A DNA stretch of 64,000 bases from the NCBI GenBank assembly GCA_022825675.1, contig JAJDWK010000068.1, positions 29,354-93,353 on the forward strand, in the 5' to 3' direction. Positions 1 to 8,861 of the stretch are shown here, in pieces. Each line of letters begins with the position of its first letter. Within the stretch, counting starts at the first letter, position 1. The stretch comes from Anaerolineae bacterium (GTDB lineage Bacteria > Chloroflexota > Anaerolineae > Aggregatilineales > Phototrophicaceae). The notes beneath the pieces are model-generated. The model had not been told where the DNA came from and ran no database searches. It worked only from the letters and a program-made list of their open reading frames with translations. A program made the position numbers and the translations under genes.

Positions 1-806
1 TCGTCGGCTGCAACTGCCGCTTCTGTTGGCGGCGGCTCCTCTGCCGCTGGCGCTGCTTCAGCCGCTGGCGGCTGCCCCCAGCCATCGGGGGTGGCATCAT
101 CAATCGCCGTGAGGATGATATCCGCAGTCGGGATCGCGCCGCCGCCATCGACGGTCACGCCGTTGACGCGGATGGTCGGCGTGCTCGAAACTTCTTCGTT
201 AAGCGCCGCGTTTAAGGTGGCGCTGATATCGGCGGAATTGAAGCAACTGGTGAAGGCGGCGCTGTTCAATCCCAGCTGCTCAACGCCAGCCAAAAGCCGA
301 TTCTGCGAGAAGGCGGTGTTGCCATAGCGCGTCTGCCAATCGAAGAGCAGGTCATGGAATTCCCAGAACATGGCTTGCTGCCCGGCACAGAGCGCCGCCC
401 GTGACGCGCCGGGGGCATTAGGCACCGAACCTGTCTGCACAGGCACATAGGTGAAGAGGATTTGCTCCGCCTTCACGCGATCGAGCACGGCATCAAAGCT
501 CGCGCTGTGGAAAGCCTCACAGCCCGGGCAGGCAAAGCTGGAATACTCTTCGACAGTCACGGGAGCATCAGGGTCGCCCAGGCGCGGATAACCTTCCCGC
601 GAGTAGGAACGCGGCAGCCCTTCGTAACGCGCCGACAAGTCTTCGGGGATATGGGCTTCCACCGGCTGATTGGACACGAAGAGCACAGCGCCGCCAACAA
701 CAGCGATGACAACAAGCGCTATCAGGACTGTAAGTCTTTGGTTGCGGCGGCGCTGCTTTTGGCGGCGCTGACGGGCTTCCCGCGTGCGGCTGGTCTTCTT
801 TGCCAT
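1..806 (-). CDS. DsbA-family thiol-disulfide oxidoreductase, membrane-anchored (3' end beyond window)
   Basis: The gene reads leftwards from an ATG at 806 and is still open at base 1, so its C-terminus is missing. About 24 strongly basic residues (MAKKTSRTRE then Arg/Gln/Lys-rich) precede a single hydrophobic helix (LTVLIALVVIAVVGGAVLFV). An extracytoplasmic thioredoxin-fold domain follows. It carries CPGC in the context SSFACPGCEAFH at about residue 97, the DsbA/BdbD-type redox site, and later an Ala-Leu-Cys-Ala segment and a cis-Pro-like STPTIRVNG stretch. The visible tail is rich in Ala, Pro and Glu. Such proteins oxidise or isomerise disulfides in exported proteins. The fold and anchor are read directly; the substrates are unknown. 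Confidence 0.85.
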   Translation of the reverse strand, partial: MAKKTSRTREARQRRQKQRRRNQRLTVLIALVVIAVVGGAVLFVSNQPVEAHIPEDLSARYEGLPRSYSREGYPRLGDPDAPVTVEEYSSFACPGCEAFHSASFDAVLDRVKAEQILFTYVPVQTGSVPNAPGASRAALCAGQQAMFWEFHDLLFDWQTRYGNTAFSQNRLLAGVEQLGLNSAAFTSCFNSADISATLNAALNEEVSSTPTIRVNGVTVDGGGAIPTADIILTAIDDATPDGWGQPPAAEAAPAAEEPPPTEAAVAAD

Positions 807-904
807 CTTGCTTCCCTCGTTAGCTTGGGGCATGTATGCCCTGCAAAGTGCGGCAAGTCTACTTGATGGCAGCCGCTTTGTACAATGACAACTTGCCCTG
901 CCTC

Positions 905-965
905 CAGGTCAAATGCATCAATGTATTCTTCACCACAAAGACACAAAGGACACAAAGATTTTCCA
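905..965 (+). repeat. Truncated copy (R1) of the CAGGGCA-terminated intergenic element
   Basis: Starting with CAGGTCAAATGCATCA, this matches the left terminus of the elements at 22695 and 28832. The shared motif TTCACCACAAAGACACAAAG follows, and similarity stops near 965. The central hairpin and the right terminus are absent, so this is a 5' relic of about 60 bp. Confidence 0.75.
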
Positions 966-1157
966 ATAAATCCACAGAAAAGGACTCGATGTAGGGGCGT
1001 TTCGGCGAAACACCCGCAAGATTCTGCTGATTTGCGTGGACGATTCCAGGTACATTGCTACATTTTGCTTGATTTACGCGGCGTTTTTGATGTTTATGCT
1101 TCTGGCGTGATTGCTCTGGAAAGCCGCCGACACAGGCTAACAGGGAGTTAAGTTGTC

Positions 1158-1166
1158 TGCTAGAAT
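1158..1166 (+). promoter_or_regulatory. Probable extended -10 promoter of acnA
   Basis: TGCTAGAAT gives a TG-n extended -10 with TAGAAT at 1161-1166. It lies about 70 bp before the acnA start. I see no good -35 box at 17 bp, consistent with an extended -10 promoter. Confidence 0.4.
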
Positions 1167-1235
1167 AGCGCCTCGGAGTCTAGCGCGCCCGCCCGCCAGG
1201 GCAGCGCGCTGTTTACAGAGCAAGAGGACCGGACT

Positions 1236-3935
1236 ATGAGCGATATCTTTGGGGCACGCGGCACCATCGAAACTGAAGGCGCGCGCGCCGTCATTTACCG
1301 CTTGGCAGCGCTAAGCCAGGCGGGCATCGGGCATATCGACAGGCTGCCTTTCAGCATCAAGATATTGTTGGAAAATGCCTTGCGCAACCAGGATGGCAAT
1401 CATTTCCAGCCGGAAGATGTAGAGAACCTGGCAGCTTGGGAGGCGGCGCAGTACCAGCCGGTCGAGATTCCCTTTAGCCCGGCGCGCGTCATATTGCAGG
1501 ATTTCACAGGCGTGCCCTCGCTGGTGGACCTGGCGGCATTGCGCAGCGCGATGGCGCGCATGGGCGGCGACCCGCAAAAGATAAATCCGCAGGTGCCGGT
1601 CGATCTTGTCATCGACCATTCGGTGCAGGTGGATGTCTTCGCCCAGTCTGATGCCCTGGCGCGCAACGCCGAAATGGAATTTCTGCGCAACCGCGAGCGC
1701 TATGAATTTTTGCATTGGGGGCAGAAAGCCTTTGAGAACCTCAAAGTTGTGCCGCCAGCGACCGGCATCGTGCATCAAGTTAATCTTGAGTATTTGGCGA
1801 AGGTCGTGCAGCTCTATGCTGACGCGGGCGGCGATGGCTTTGTCGCCCTGCCCGATACCCTTGTCGGCACCGACAGCCATACCACCATGATAAATGGGCT
1901 GGGTGTGCTTGGCTGGGGCGTTGGCGGCATTGAAGCTGAGGCGGCGATGCTGGGGCAGCCCATCTATATGCTGATGCCCGAAGTGGTCGGCTTCAAGCTG
2001 CTGGGCGAGCTGCCAGATGGCGCCACTGCCACCGATCTCGTGCTGATGGTTACGCAGATGCTGCGCGCCAAAGGCGTAGTCGGCAAATTTGTGGAGTTCT
2101 TCGGTCCCGGCTTGAGCAGCATGACCCTGCCCAACCGCGCCACCATCGCCAATATGGCACCAGAATATGGCGCGACTGTCGGTTTCTTCCCGGTCGATGA
2201 CGAAGTGCTGAGTTACCTGCGGCGCACCGGGCGCCCCGACTCTTTGCTGAGCCTGGTCGAAGCCTATTGCAAGGAACAGGGACTCTTCCGCAGCGACGAC
2301 ATGACCGACCCGGAATTCAACGACACGCTGGAGCTGGACCTGGGCACAGTTGAGCCGAGCGTGGCGGGACCGCTGCGCCCGCAAGACCGCATACCCGTGC
2401 GCGCTTTAAAGCCCACATTCCACGAAGTTTTACAAGCGCCGCTGGGTCCGCAAGGCTTCGCCCTGTCCGCCGAGCAAATGGCGGCATCGGGCACGATTGC
2501 GGGCAATGGCAAGGCTTTGAAACATGGCTCAGTGGTCATCGCCGCCATCACCTCCTGCACCAACACCAGCAACCCCTCGGTGATGGTGGCGGCGGGCTTG
2601 CTGGCGAAGAAAGCCAACGAACGCGGCTTGACGCGCCAGCCCTATGTCAAAACCAGCTTGGCGCCCGGCTCCAAAGTGGTGACGGAATACCTCGATCAAG
2701 CGGGCTTGACGCCACACCTCGAAGCGCTGGGATTCCACACTGTCGGCTATGGCTGCACCACCTGCATCGGCAACAGCGGTCCGCTGCCAGAGCCAGTGCG
2801 GGCGGCGATCCACCAGGCGGATATTGTCGCCGCCTCAGTGCTCAGCGGCAATCGCAATTTTGGCGGGCGCATCGGTCCTGATGTGCGCGCCAATTTCCTG
2901 GCGTCCCCGCCGCTGGTTGTCGCCTATGCGCTGGCGGGCACTGTCGATATCGACTTGAACCGCGAGCCAATCGGCAGCGACAAAAATGGCGAGCCCGTCT
3001 ATCTGAGCGAGATTTGGCCCAGCCAGCAGGAAATCCTGGAGACGGTGCAGAACAGCCTGGACGCGAAGATGTACCTCGAGCAGTACGGCAATGTCTATGA
3101 TGGCAACAAAAAATGGAATGCCATCCCCAGCGCTGACGCCCCCGTATACGCCTGGGACGCCGGCAGCACTTACATCCAGGAGCCGCCTTTCTTCGTCGAT
3201 TTGCCAGCCGAAGCGAAGCCGATTACGCCGATAATAAAGGCGCGCGTGATGGTGAAAGGCGGCGATTCCGTCACCACTGATCACATTTCGCCGGCGGGCG
3301 CCATCGCCATCAACGGACCCGCGGGCAAATATCTGCTGGAGCGCGATGTCGGTCCCCAGTATTTCAACAGCTTTGGCTCACGCCGCGGCAACGACCGCGT
3401 GATGACGCGCGGCACCTTCGCCAATGTGCGCCTGCGCAATCTGCTTGTGCCCGGCAGCGAGGGCGGCGTAACCATCTACCTGCCGACAATGCAAGAAATG
3501 CCCATTTATGACGCGGCGCTGCGCTATCAAGCCGATGGCACGCCCCTGATTGTGCTGGCGGGCAAGGATTATGGCATGGGCTCTTCCCGCGATTGGGCGG
3601 CAAAAGGCACATTGCTGCTGGGCATCAAGGCGGTCATTGCCGAGAGCATCGAGCGCATCCACCGCAGTAATCTGGTGATGATGGGCGTTCTGCCGCTGAC
3701 ATTCGCCGCCGGGCAATCCTGCCAATCGCTGGGCTTGAGCGGGCATGAGACCTTTGACATCCCAATCAGCGATGACTTAAGCCCGATGCAGCAGCTGACG
3801 GTGACGGCGACTGACGATGCCGGCAAGATAACTGAATTCCCGGTTACGGCGCGGCTGGATACTCCCGTCGAAGTTGAGTACTATCGCAACGGCGGGATAT
3901 TGCAGACTGTGCTGCGCAATTTCCTCGCCGAATAA
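1236..3935 (+). CDS. acnA: Aconitate hydratase A
   Basis: At 899 residues this has the usual AcnA/IRP length. It converts citrate to isocitrate through cis-aconitate in the cytoplasmic TCA cycle. The [4Fe-4S] ligands are visible as C441 in SCTNTSNPS and C507/C510 in [12 protein letters not shown]. The N-terminal half carries VIDHSVQVD and [20 protein letters not shown], and the C-terminal swivel domain carries DHISPAG and [13 protein letters not shown]. The ATG follows an AAGAGG Shine-Dalgarno site. Citrate synthase (14297) and a 2-oxoacid:ferredoxin oxidoreductase (8862-11743) lie within 15 kb, so TCA-type genes are loosely grouped here. A GC-rich hairpin follows the stop codon. Confidence 0.97.
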   Translation: MSDIFGARGTIETEGARAVIYRLAALSQAGIGHIDRLPFSIKILLENALRNQDGNHFQPEDVENLAAWEAAQYQPVEIPFSPARVILQDFTGVPSLVDLAALRSAMARMGGDPQKINPQVPVDLVIDHSVQVDVFAQSDALARNAEMEFLRNRERYEFLHWGQKAFENLKVVPPATGIVHQVNLEYLAKVVQLYADAGGDGFVALPDTLVGTDSHTTMINGLGVLGWGVGGIEAEAAMLGQPIYMLMPEVVGFKLLGELPDGATATDLVLMVTQMLRAKGVVGKFVEFFGPGLSSMTLPNRATIANMAPEYGATVGFFPVDDEVLSYLRRTGRPDSLLSLVEAYCKEQGLFRSDDMTDPEFNDTLELDLGTVEPSVAGPLRPQDRIPVRALKPTFHEVLQAPLGPQGFALSAEQMAASGTIAGNGKALKHGSVVIAAITSCTNTSNPSVMVAAGLLAKKANERGLTRQPYVKTSLAPGSKVVTEYLDQAGLTPHLEALGFHTVGYGCTTCIGNSGPLPEPVRAAIHQADIVAASVLSGNRNFGGRIGPDVRANFLASPPLVVAYALAGTVDIDLNREPIGSDKNGEPVYLSEIWPSQQEILETVQNSLDAKMYLEQYGNVYDGNKKWNAIPSADAPVYAWDAGSTYIQEPPFFVDLPAEAKPITPIIKARVMVKGGDSVTTDHISPAGAIAINGPAGKYLLERDVGPQYFNSFGSRRGNDRVMTRGTFANVRLRNLLVPGSEGGVTIYLPTMQEMPIYDAALRYQADGTPLIVLAGKDYGMGSSRDWAAKGTLLLGIKAVIAESIERIHRSNLVMMGVLPLTFAAGQSCQSLGLSGHETFDIPISDDLSPMQQLTVTATDDAGKITEFPVTARLDTPVEVEYYRNGGILQTVLRNFLAE

Positions 3936-3959
3936 AGCAATGAAGCGAAGCAAGCGTCG

Positions 3960-3991
3960 GCGCGCCGAAGCAGGCGCGCCTTCTGTGTATA
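3960..3991 (+). terminator. Hairpin after acnA, probable terminator
   Basis: GGCGCGCC at 3960-3967 pairs with GGCGCGCC at 3974-3981 across a GAAGCA loop. TTCTGTGTAT follows. The stem is strong and the U-tract imperfect. It sits 24 bp after the acnA stop and before the MFS gene. Confidence 0.5.
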
Positions 3992-4030
3992 TCTGTGTAT
4001 ACATGATGTGAATGGCAGCTTGACTACGAT

Positions 4031-5377
4031 ATGAGCTCGCAAAGCCACGAGCCCCTGCCAGCGGCAGCCAACTATCCCATGCGCGTCAGCCAGCGCTTGA
4101 TGATAACGATATTTGTCGCGCAGAGCCTGTTTTCGGCGGCGCAGATTTCTATCATCACCTTGCATTCGATCGCGGCGGGCATCCTCGGCGGCTCGGACGC
4201 GGCTGCTGGCATGCCGACCACGATGGTCACTTTTTCCCATTCGATGATGGCCTACTTTATGGGCATCATCATGGGGCGCTTTGGGCGGCGCTTTGGCTTG
4301 TGCGCCGCCTATGGCATCGCCTTGGCGGGCGCGATTTTGGGCACAATTGCTGTGCTGCATGGCAGCTTCCCCTTGCTGCTGGCAAGCTCCGCCACCTTGG
4401 GCATGGCGCGCTCGGGCGCGCAGATGAGCCGCTTCGTTGTCGGTGAAATGTTCCCGGTCGATAAACGCGCCCAGATGATCGGGCGCATCGTCTTCGCCGG
4501 CACCATCGGCGCCATCTTCGGTCCCGTATTGATTGAGCCGGGCAGCCAACTGGCGCGCTTTCTCTCGCTTGACCTGCCAGCCGCGCCCCCGCTGATGCAA
4601 AGCGAATTCTGGCAAGCGCTGGTGCCGGCGGCATCAGCGGCGGGGGAACTCACCACGGGACCCTGGGTAATCGCCGGCTTCTTGTATGTGCTGTCCTTCT
4701 TCATCACTTTCTTTTTGCTGCGTCCCGAGCCAGCATTGGTCGCGCGGCAATTTTCCGAAACGCCCTTGACGGGGCAAAAGCAAGACAGCGAGAGCAAGTT
4801 GAGAGATTTGCTGCGCCTGCCCAATGTGCAATTGGCGATTTTATCCATGCTCATCAGCCAAACGGTGATGAGTACCTTGATGACGATCACGCCCTGGCAC
4901 ATGCACCTGGCTGACCATAGCAACGCGCGGGTCTCGTTAGTAATCGCGGTGCATGTATTCGGCATGTTCGGGCTTTCGCCTTTGACTGGCTATTTGATTG
5001 ACCGCTACGGCCGCGTGACGATGATGGTAATCGCGGCGCTGATTTTGATCGCGGCGACCATCATCGCGCCGCTGTCAACGCAGATGCCGTACCTGCTGGC
5101 GGGCTTATTTCTGCTGGGACTGGGCTGGAACTTTGGTTATGTCGCCGGTTCGTCGATGCTGGCGGACGCGCTCAGCGGCAGCGAGCGCACCCGCGTCGCC
5201 GGTTTCAACGACATGCTGGTGGCATTCTGCGCCGGGCTCGGCACGCTCAGCTCGGGCTTTCTTTTTGGCTTGGGCGGCTTCCTCTTCGTCAGCGCTGGCG
5301 GCGGCATGCTGGCGCTGCTGCTGTTGGCGCTTATCCGCCGCCTCTTTCAGCAGCAGCTCGCCTTAAAAGCGGGCTAG
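4031..5377 (+). CDS. Major facilitator superfamily transporter
   Basis: This is a 448-residue integral membrane protein with about 12 hydrophobic segments in two halves. The loop motifs typical of MFS carriers occur after helix 2 (MGRFGRRFG, residues about 81-89) and again in the second half (GYLIDRYGRVTMM). Such carriers move small solutes by symport, antiport or uniport across the cytoplasmic membrane. Nothing in the sequence or neighbourhood identifies the substrate; an efflux-type carrier is possible. The stop codon overlaps by 4 bp the stop of the convergent gene at 5374-5820. Confidence 0.88.
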   Translation: MSSQSHEPLPAAANYPMRVSQRLMITIFVAQSLFSAAQISIITLHSIAAGILGGSDAAAGMPTTMVTFSHSMMAYFMGIIMGRFGRRFGLCAAYGIALAGAILGTIAVLHGSFPLLLASSATLGMARSGAQMSRFVVGEMFPVDKRAQMIGRIVFAGTIGAIFGPVLIEPGSQLARFLSLDLPAAPPLMQSEFWQALVPAASAAGELTTGPWVIAGFLYVLSFFITFFLLRPEPALVARQFSETPLTGQKQDSESKLRDLLRLPNVQLAILSMLISQTVMSTLMTITPWHMHLADHSNARVSLVIAVHVFGMFGLSPLTGYLIDRYGRVTMMVIAALILIAATIIAPLSTQMPYLLAGLFLLGLGWNFGYVAGSSMLADALSGSERTRVAGFNDMLVAFCAGLGTLSSGFLFGLGGFLFVSAGGGMLALLLLALIRRLFQQQLALKAG

Positions 5378-5820
5378 CCGTCTCCCGATTGCTGCTGCGA
5401 TTGCTGCAGGAAATAGCTCTGCTCCACCAGCGCCAGCCATGCCAAGCCGATGATGAAGGTGGAGCTGCCGAAGGCGATGCCGCTGATAATGGCATTGGCG
5501 ATTGGGATTTTCTCCAGCATTTCTTGCAGCAGCGCCTGCGCCAGCCGGATGCCAACATAGCCGGCGATGCCGCCACCCAGCAGCAGCACCGCCGTTGTCT
5601 GCAGCATCTTCGCCAGGTCTTCTTTGTTGAGCTCTTTGCCGAAATAGGCGCGGTAGATATCCAGGCAGAGCCAGGCGTCGGCAATTGAAATGCCGAGCTG
5701 CTTCGCCAGCTCCAGGTTTGGCACCGTCACCGCGCCCGAGAGGGCAACGCCGCCCATACTCCGCGTGATTTTCAGCAGGCATTCGTAGCGCAGCTTATCC
5801 AGGTTGATTTCTTCCGCCAT
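5374..5820 (-). CDS. Small conserved-type membrane protein of unknown function
   Basis: The product has 148 residues. The N-terminal ~75 are soluble and mixed alpha (MAEEINLDKLRYECLLKI). Two hydrophobic segments follow, one glycine-rich (AVLLLGGGIAGYVGI) and one near the C-terminus (ISGIAFGSSTFIIGLAWLAL). It ends in a Gln/Ser-rich tail. The layout recalls small two-helix DUF697-like proteins, but I cannot assign a family. A GGGGCGG site precedes the ATG. It converges on the MFS gene (4-bp overlap) and diverges from the RNase H gene. Confidence 0.65.
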   Translation of the reverse strand: MAEEINLDKLRYECLLKITRSMGGVALSGAVTVPNLELAKQLGISIADAWLCLDIYRAYFGKELNKEDLAKMLQTTAVLLLGGGIAGYVGIRLAQALLQEMLEKIPIANAIISGIAFGSSTFIIGLAWLALVEQSYFLQQSQQQSGDG

Positions 5821-5894
5821 CAGCCGCCCCGTCTTCCCGCCGCGAGCGGGCTATGCTAGACTCCATCTTAATCATATTGGATTTGGCTATCGTT

Positions 5895-6782
5895 GTGCAA
5901 ATCACGCTCTATACCGATGGTTCTTGCGATATTCACGCGGAAAATCAGCCGGGGGGCTGGGCGGCAATCCTGCGCGCACAGGATGAGGCGGGGCAGTTGC
6001 TGCGGGAAAAGGTGCTGAGCGGCGGCGCGGAGCAGACCACGAATAATCAGATGGAATTGCGGGCGGTCATCGAGGGGCTGAAGGCGCTGAAGCAGCCGGC
6101 GCGCCTGACAGTATGCACCGATTCCCGTTATGTCATCACTATCGCCGCGGGCAAAAGCAAGGCAAGCAAGAACAAGGCGCTCTGGCAACGCTTTCGTCAA
6201 GCATCGCGGAAGCATACAATCGAATGGCGCTATATCAAAGGGCATGCAGGCGACCCGCTCAACGAACGCTGCGACCGCCTGGCGGTGGCTGAGAAGAAAA
6301 AGAGAGCGCGGGCATCAAGCCAAGCGGCGGCAGATGTATTGCCAGCGACTGAATACTCTATAGAAATCTATTTGTCGACGCAATTCAGCGGCAAACTGAA
6401 AGCGGCGGGATGGGGCGCGCTTATCGCCGAAAACGGCAGCATCAGGGAATTGAGCGGCTGCCTGCCAGGCAGCAGCGAGATGGAGACTACTCTCATAGGC
6501 GCTATCCGCTGTTTGCAAGCACTGCCCCAGGGCGGCTCTGCAATTGTGTATACCGCGCAGGAATATCTGGCAAAAGGCATGAATGCCTGGCTGCCCAACT
6601 GGCAAGCGCGGAACTGGAAGACGCGACAAGGCGAACCTGTCAAATATCGTGAGCACTGGCAAACATTGCAGCGTCTTGCGCGGGTTCACAAAGTTGCCTT
6701 CCACTTCGACCGAGCGCACCGGGAAGCCCCACAATTCGCGCGCGGCAAGCGCTTGGCGGCATCAGCATTAGAGCAAGCTTGA
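5895..6782 (+). CDS. Tandem RNase H protein: active domain plus degenerate second domain
   Basis: Numbering is from a GTG at 5895 (MQITLYTDGSC), which fits the family start. An in-frame ATG at 5853 would add a 14-residue hydrophobic leader, but it lies inside a -10-like TATGCTAGACT. Domain 1 (about 1-140) has all RNase HI residues: D8 in YTDGS, E54 in NNQMEL, D76 in CTDSRY, H117 and D127 in GHAGDPLNERCD. It lacks the basic handle loop. Domain 2 (about 154-295) keeps the glutamate (SEMETT) and a full handle (WLPNWQARNWKTRQGEPVK, as in E. coli RNase HI), but has lost the catalytic aspartates. The protein should cleave RNA in RNA/DNA hybrids. Confidence 0.85.
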   Translation: MQITLYTDGSCDIHAENQPGGWAAILRAQDEAGQLLREKVLSGGAEQTTNNQMELRAVIEGLKALKQPARLTVCTDSRYVITIAAGKSKASKNKALWQRFRQASRKHTIEWRYIKGHAGDPLNERCDRLAVAEKKKRARASSQAAADVLPATEYSIEIYLSTQFSGKLKAAGWGALIAENGSIRELSGCLPGSSEMETTLIGAIRCLQALPQGGSAIVYTAQEYLAKGMNAWLPNWQARNWKTRQGEPVKYREHWQTLQRLARVHKVAFHFDRAHREAPQFARGKRLAASALEQA

Positions 6783-6839
6783 TTGCCGTGGCTATGGTAT
6801 AGTTGCCCCAATGGATTCAGCAGAAGCGAGAGGCACAAA

Positions 6840-8006
6840 ATGCCCACCTATGCCAAGCGGGTAGCGCCCTTCGGCACAACAATTTTCACCGAGATTAACC
6901 AACTGGCGGCGCGGCACAACGCCGTCAACCTGGGGCAGGGACGCCCCGATTTCGACGGTCCGCAGGAAATTATTGACGCGGCCGCCGCCGCTTTGAAGAG
7001 CGCCGGCGCCAATCAATATGCGCCCAGCCCGGGCTTGCCAGCCCTGCGCGAGGGGGTCGCCCGCCATGCCAGCCTGTTTTATGGCTTGGACATAGATTGG
7101 GAAACCGGCGTCATCGTGACCGCTGGCGCCACCCAAGGCGTCTACAGCGCCATAATGGGTTTGATTGACCCCGGCGATGAAGTGGTCATCATCGAGCCCT
7201 ATTATGACAGTTATGTGCCCGGTGTGCGGATGGCGGGGGGAGTGCCTGTTTATGTGCCGATGCACCCGCCGAATTGGACCTTTGACGAAGCCGAGCTGCG
7301 CGCCGCCTTCAGCGATAAGACGCGCGCCCTCATTTTAAATACGCCCAACAACCCCTCCGGGCGCGTGTATACGCGGGCGGAATTGCAGCTCTTCGCTGAT
7401 CTCTGCATCCAGCATGATGTCATCGTCATCTCGGATGAGGTCTATGAGCATCTTTTCTTTGAAGGGCATCAGCACATCGCCATCGCTTCCCTGCCTGGCA
7501 TGTTGGAACGGACTGTCACCATCGGCAGCGCCGGCAAGACCTTCGGCATGACTGGCTGGAAAATCGGCTGGGTCTATGGCGCGCCCGAACTGATTACTGG
7601 CGTCTGGCGCGCGCATCAATTTATCACCTTCGCCACCAATCATCCAACGCAAGCCGCCACCGCCTACGCTTTCACACTTGGCAGCAGCTATTACGAAGAA
7701 TATCAAGCGCTGTATACAAAAAAGCGTGACCTGGTCATGCAAGTGATTGAAGCCGCTGGCATGAGCGCCATCCAGCCTGAAGGCACCTATTTCCTCATGG
7801 GCGATTTTTCACAAGTCTTTGATGGCGATGATGTCGCATTCTGCCGCCACTTAATCGAGGAGATTGGCGTGGCGACCATCCCGCCCTCGGCATTTTTCAG
7901 CGAGAAGCACCGGCATCATGCGGAGAATCATGTGCGCTTCGCCTTTTGCAAGAGCGACGAAACGCTGGAACGGGCGGCGGAGCGGATGCGGAAACTGCGC
8001 GGTTGA
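6840..8006 (+). CDS. Pyridoxal-phosphate aminotransferase, class I/II
   Basis: The ATG at 6840 is preceded by GAGAGGCAC and gives 388 residues beginning MPTYAKRVAPFGTTIF; an upstream in-frame extension to 6783 has no support. The core includes NLGQGRPDFDGP near the N-terminus, NTPNNPSGRVY, a DEVYEHL segment, and the Schiff-base lysine in SAGKTFGMTGWKIGW. It resembles methionine/kynurenine aminotransferases (YbdL/KYAT type), which pass amino groups between aromatic or sulfur amino acids and 2-oxoacids in the cytoplasm. It lies just before the GntR regulator and korAB, so its 2-oxoacid product could feed that oxidoreductase. That link is inferred from position only. Confidence 0.88.
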   Translation: MPTYAKRVAPFGTTIFTEINQLAARHNAVNLGQGRPDFDGPQEIIDAAAAALKSAGANQYAPSPGLPALREGVARHASLFYGLDIDWETGVIVTAGATQGVYSAIMGLIDPGDEVVIIEPYYDSYVPGVRMAGGVPVYVPMHPPNWTFDEAELRAAFSDKTRALILNTPNNPSGRVYTRAELQLFADLCIQHDVIVISDEVYEHLFFEGHQHIAIASLPGMLERTVTIGSAGKTFGMTGWKIGWVYGAPELITGVWRAHQFITFATNHPTQAATAYAFTLGSSYYEEYQALYTKKRDLVMQVIEAAGMSAIQPEGTYFLMGDFSQVFDGDDVAFCRHLIEEIGVATIPPSAFFSEKHRHHAENHVRFAFCKSDETLERAAERMRKLRG

Positions 8007-8031
8007 GGCGCAACCAAATTGCAATCAGCGC

Positions 8032-8070
8032 TTTACAAGCGATATCTTCAATGATAGAATTGATAGTATC
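8032..8070 (+). promoter_or_regulatory. Promoter and possible operator of the gntR gene
   Basis: TTTACA (8032-8037), a 17-bp spacer and TAGAAT (8055-8060) form a good sigma70-type promoter. The interrupted palindrome GATAGTATC at 8062-8070 covers the expected transcription start and is a candidate autoregulatory operator. Confidence 0.5.
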
Positions 8071-8100
8071 GCTTGATTGATTGCATTCATCAGATACATC

Positions 8101-8796
8101 ATGGAAATTGATCTCGGTTCCGACTTTCTCAATTACATAATCGAGCAAGGCTATCAGCCGGGTGACCGCTTGCCGTCCATCCAGCAGTTGACTGGCGACG
8201 CCCACCTGGACATGAGCGCCAACAAAGTGCGCGAGCAGCTGGAAGTGGCGCGGGCGCTGGGCTGGGTCGAGGTGCGCTCCAAGCGGGGCACGCGCATCCG
8301 CGAATATGCTTTCACGCCGGCGGTGCGTTTGAGCGCGCTCTACGCCTTTGCTTGCGGCGAAAGTTTTGAGGCATTCGCTTCGCTGCGCAATCATGTTGAA
8401 GCGGCTTATTGGAACGAAGCCTGCGCCTTGCTGGAGCCAGCCGATTTGCAGGTCATGCAGGGCTGCCTCGACCGCGCCTGCCAAAAGCTGGATTCACGCC
8501 CGATACATATCCCCAATCCCGAGCATCGGCAATTTCATCTGACGGTATTCACGCATCTGGACAATAAATTTGTGCTGGGCATATTGGAAGCGTATTGGGA
8601 CCTCTACGAAGAAGTGGGCGCGAATCGCTATCAAGATTACAGCTATTTGCGCCAAGTCTGGGATTATCACGCGCGCATTTTGCGTTTGATTGCCGCCGGG
8701 GATTTTGACGGTGCCCGGCAAACCTTTTTGCAGCACACGCGGCTGCTGCGCTATGAGCCGGAAAAGACATCCTGGGCATTGGAAAGCGGCATCTGA
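8101..8796 (+). CDS. GntR-family transcriptional regulator (FadR/FCD-like)
   Basis: I start at ATG 8101 (MEIDLGSDFLNYI); a TTG at 8077 would add eight residues. The N-terminal ~70 residues form a winged helix-turn-helix of GntR type (FLNYIIEQGYQPGDRLPSIQQLT, then NKVREQLEVARALGWVEVRSKRGTRI). The C-terminal helical domain of about 150 residues (RNHVEAAYWNEAC, HRQFHLTVFTHLDN, YHARILRLIAAGDFDGA) fits the FCD ligand-binding fold. It lies 65 bp before korA in the same direction, so control of korAB or of itself is a reasonable inference. The ligand is unknown, possibly an organic acid. Confidence 0.85.
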   Translation: MEIDLGSDFLNYIIEQGYQPGDRLPSIQQLTGDAHLDMSANKVREQLEVARALGWVEVRSKRGTRIREYAFTPAVRLSALYAFACGESFEAFASLRNHVEAAYWNEACALLEPADLQVMQGCLDRACQKLDSRPIHIPNPEHRQFHLTVFTHLDNKFVLGILEAYWDLYEEVGANRYQDYSYLRQVWDYHARILRLIAAGDFDGARQTFLQHTRLLRYEPEKTSWALESGI

Positions 8797-8861
8797 AAGG
8801 CAACAGGCATAACCCGTATCCGCAATTTGAAAGGAGCAGCGCGCGCTCCCGCGCGAACCTC

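Larger units (their letters stand above)
807..1235. other. 429-bp intergenic region between divergent dsbA-like gene and acnA
   Basis: This stretch has no convincing gene. It holds the truncated mobile-element copy at 905-965, an extended -10 promoter for the aconitase gene near 1158-1166, and a Shine-Dalgarno-like AAGAGG upstream of the ATG at 1236. I see no structured RNA in the rest. Confidence 0.5.

Noticed and set aside
1311..2384. 357-codon open frame antisense to acnA
   Set aside because: No recognisable domain; aconitase motifs on the plus strand cover the same bases.
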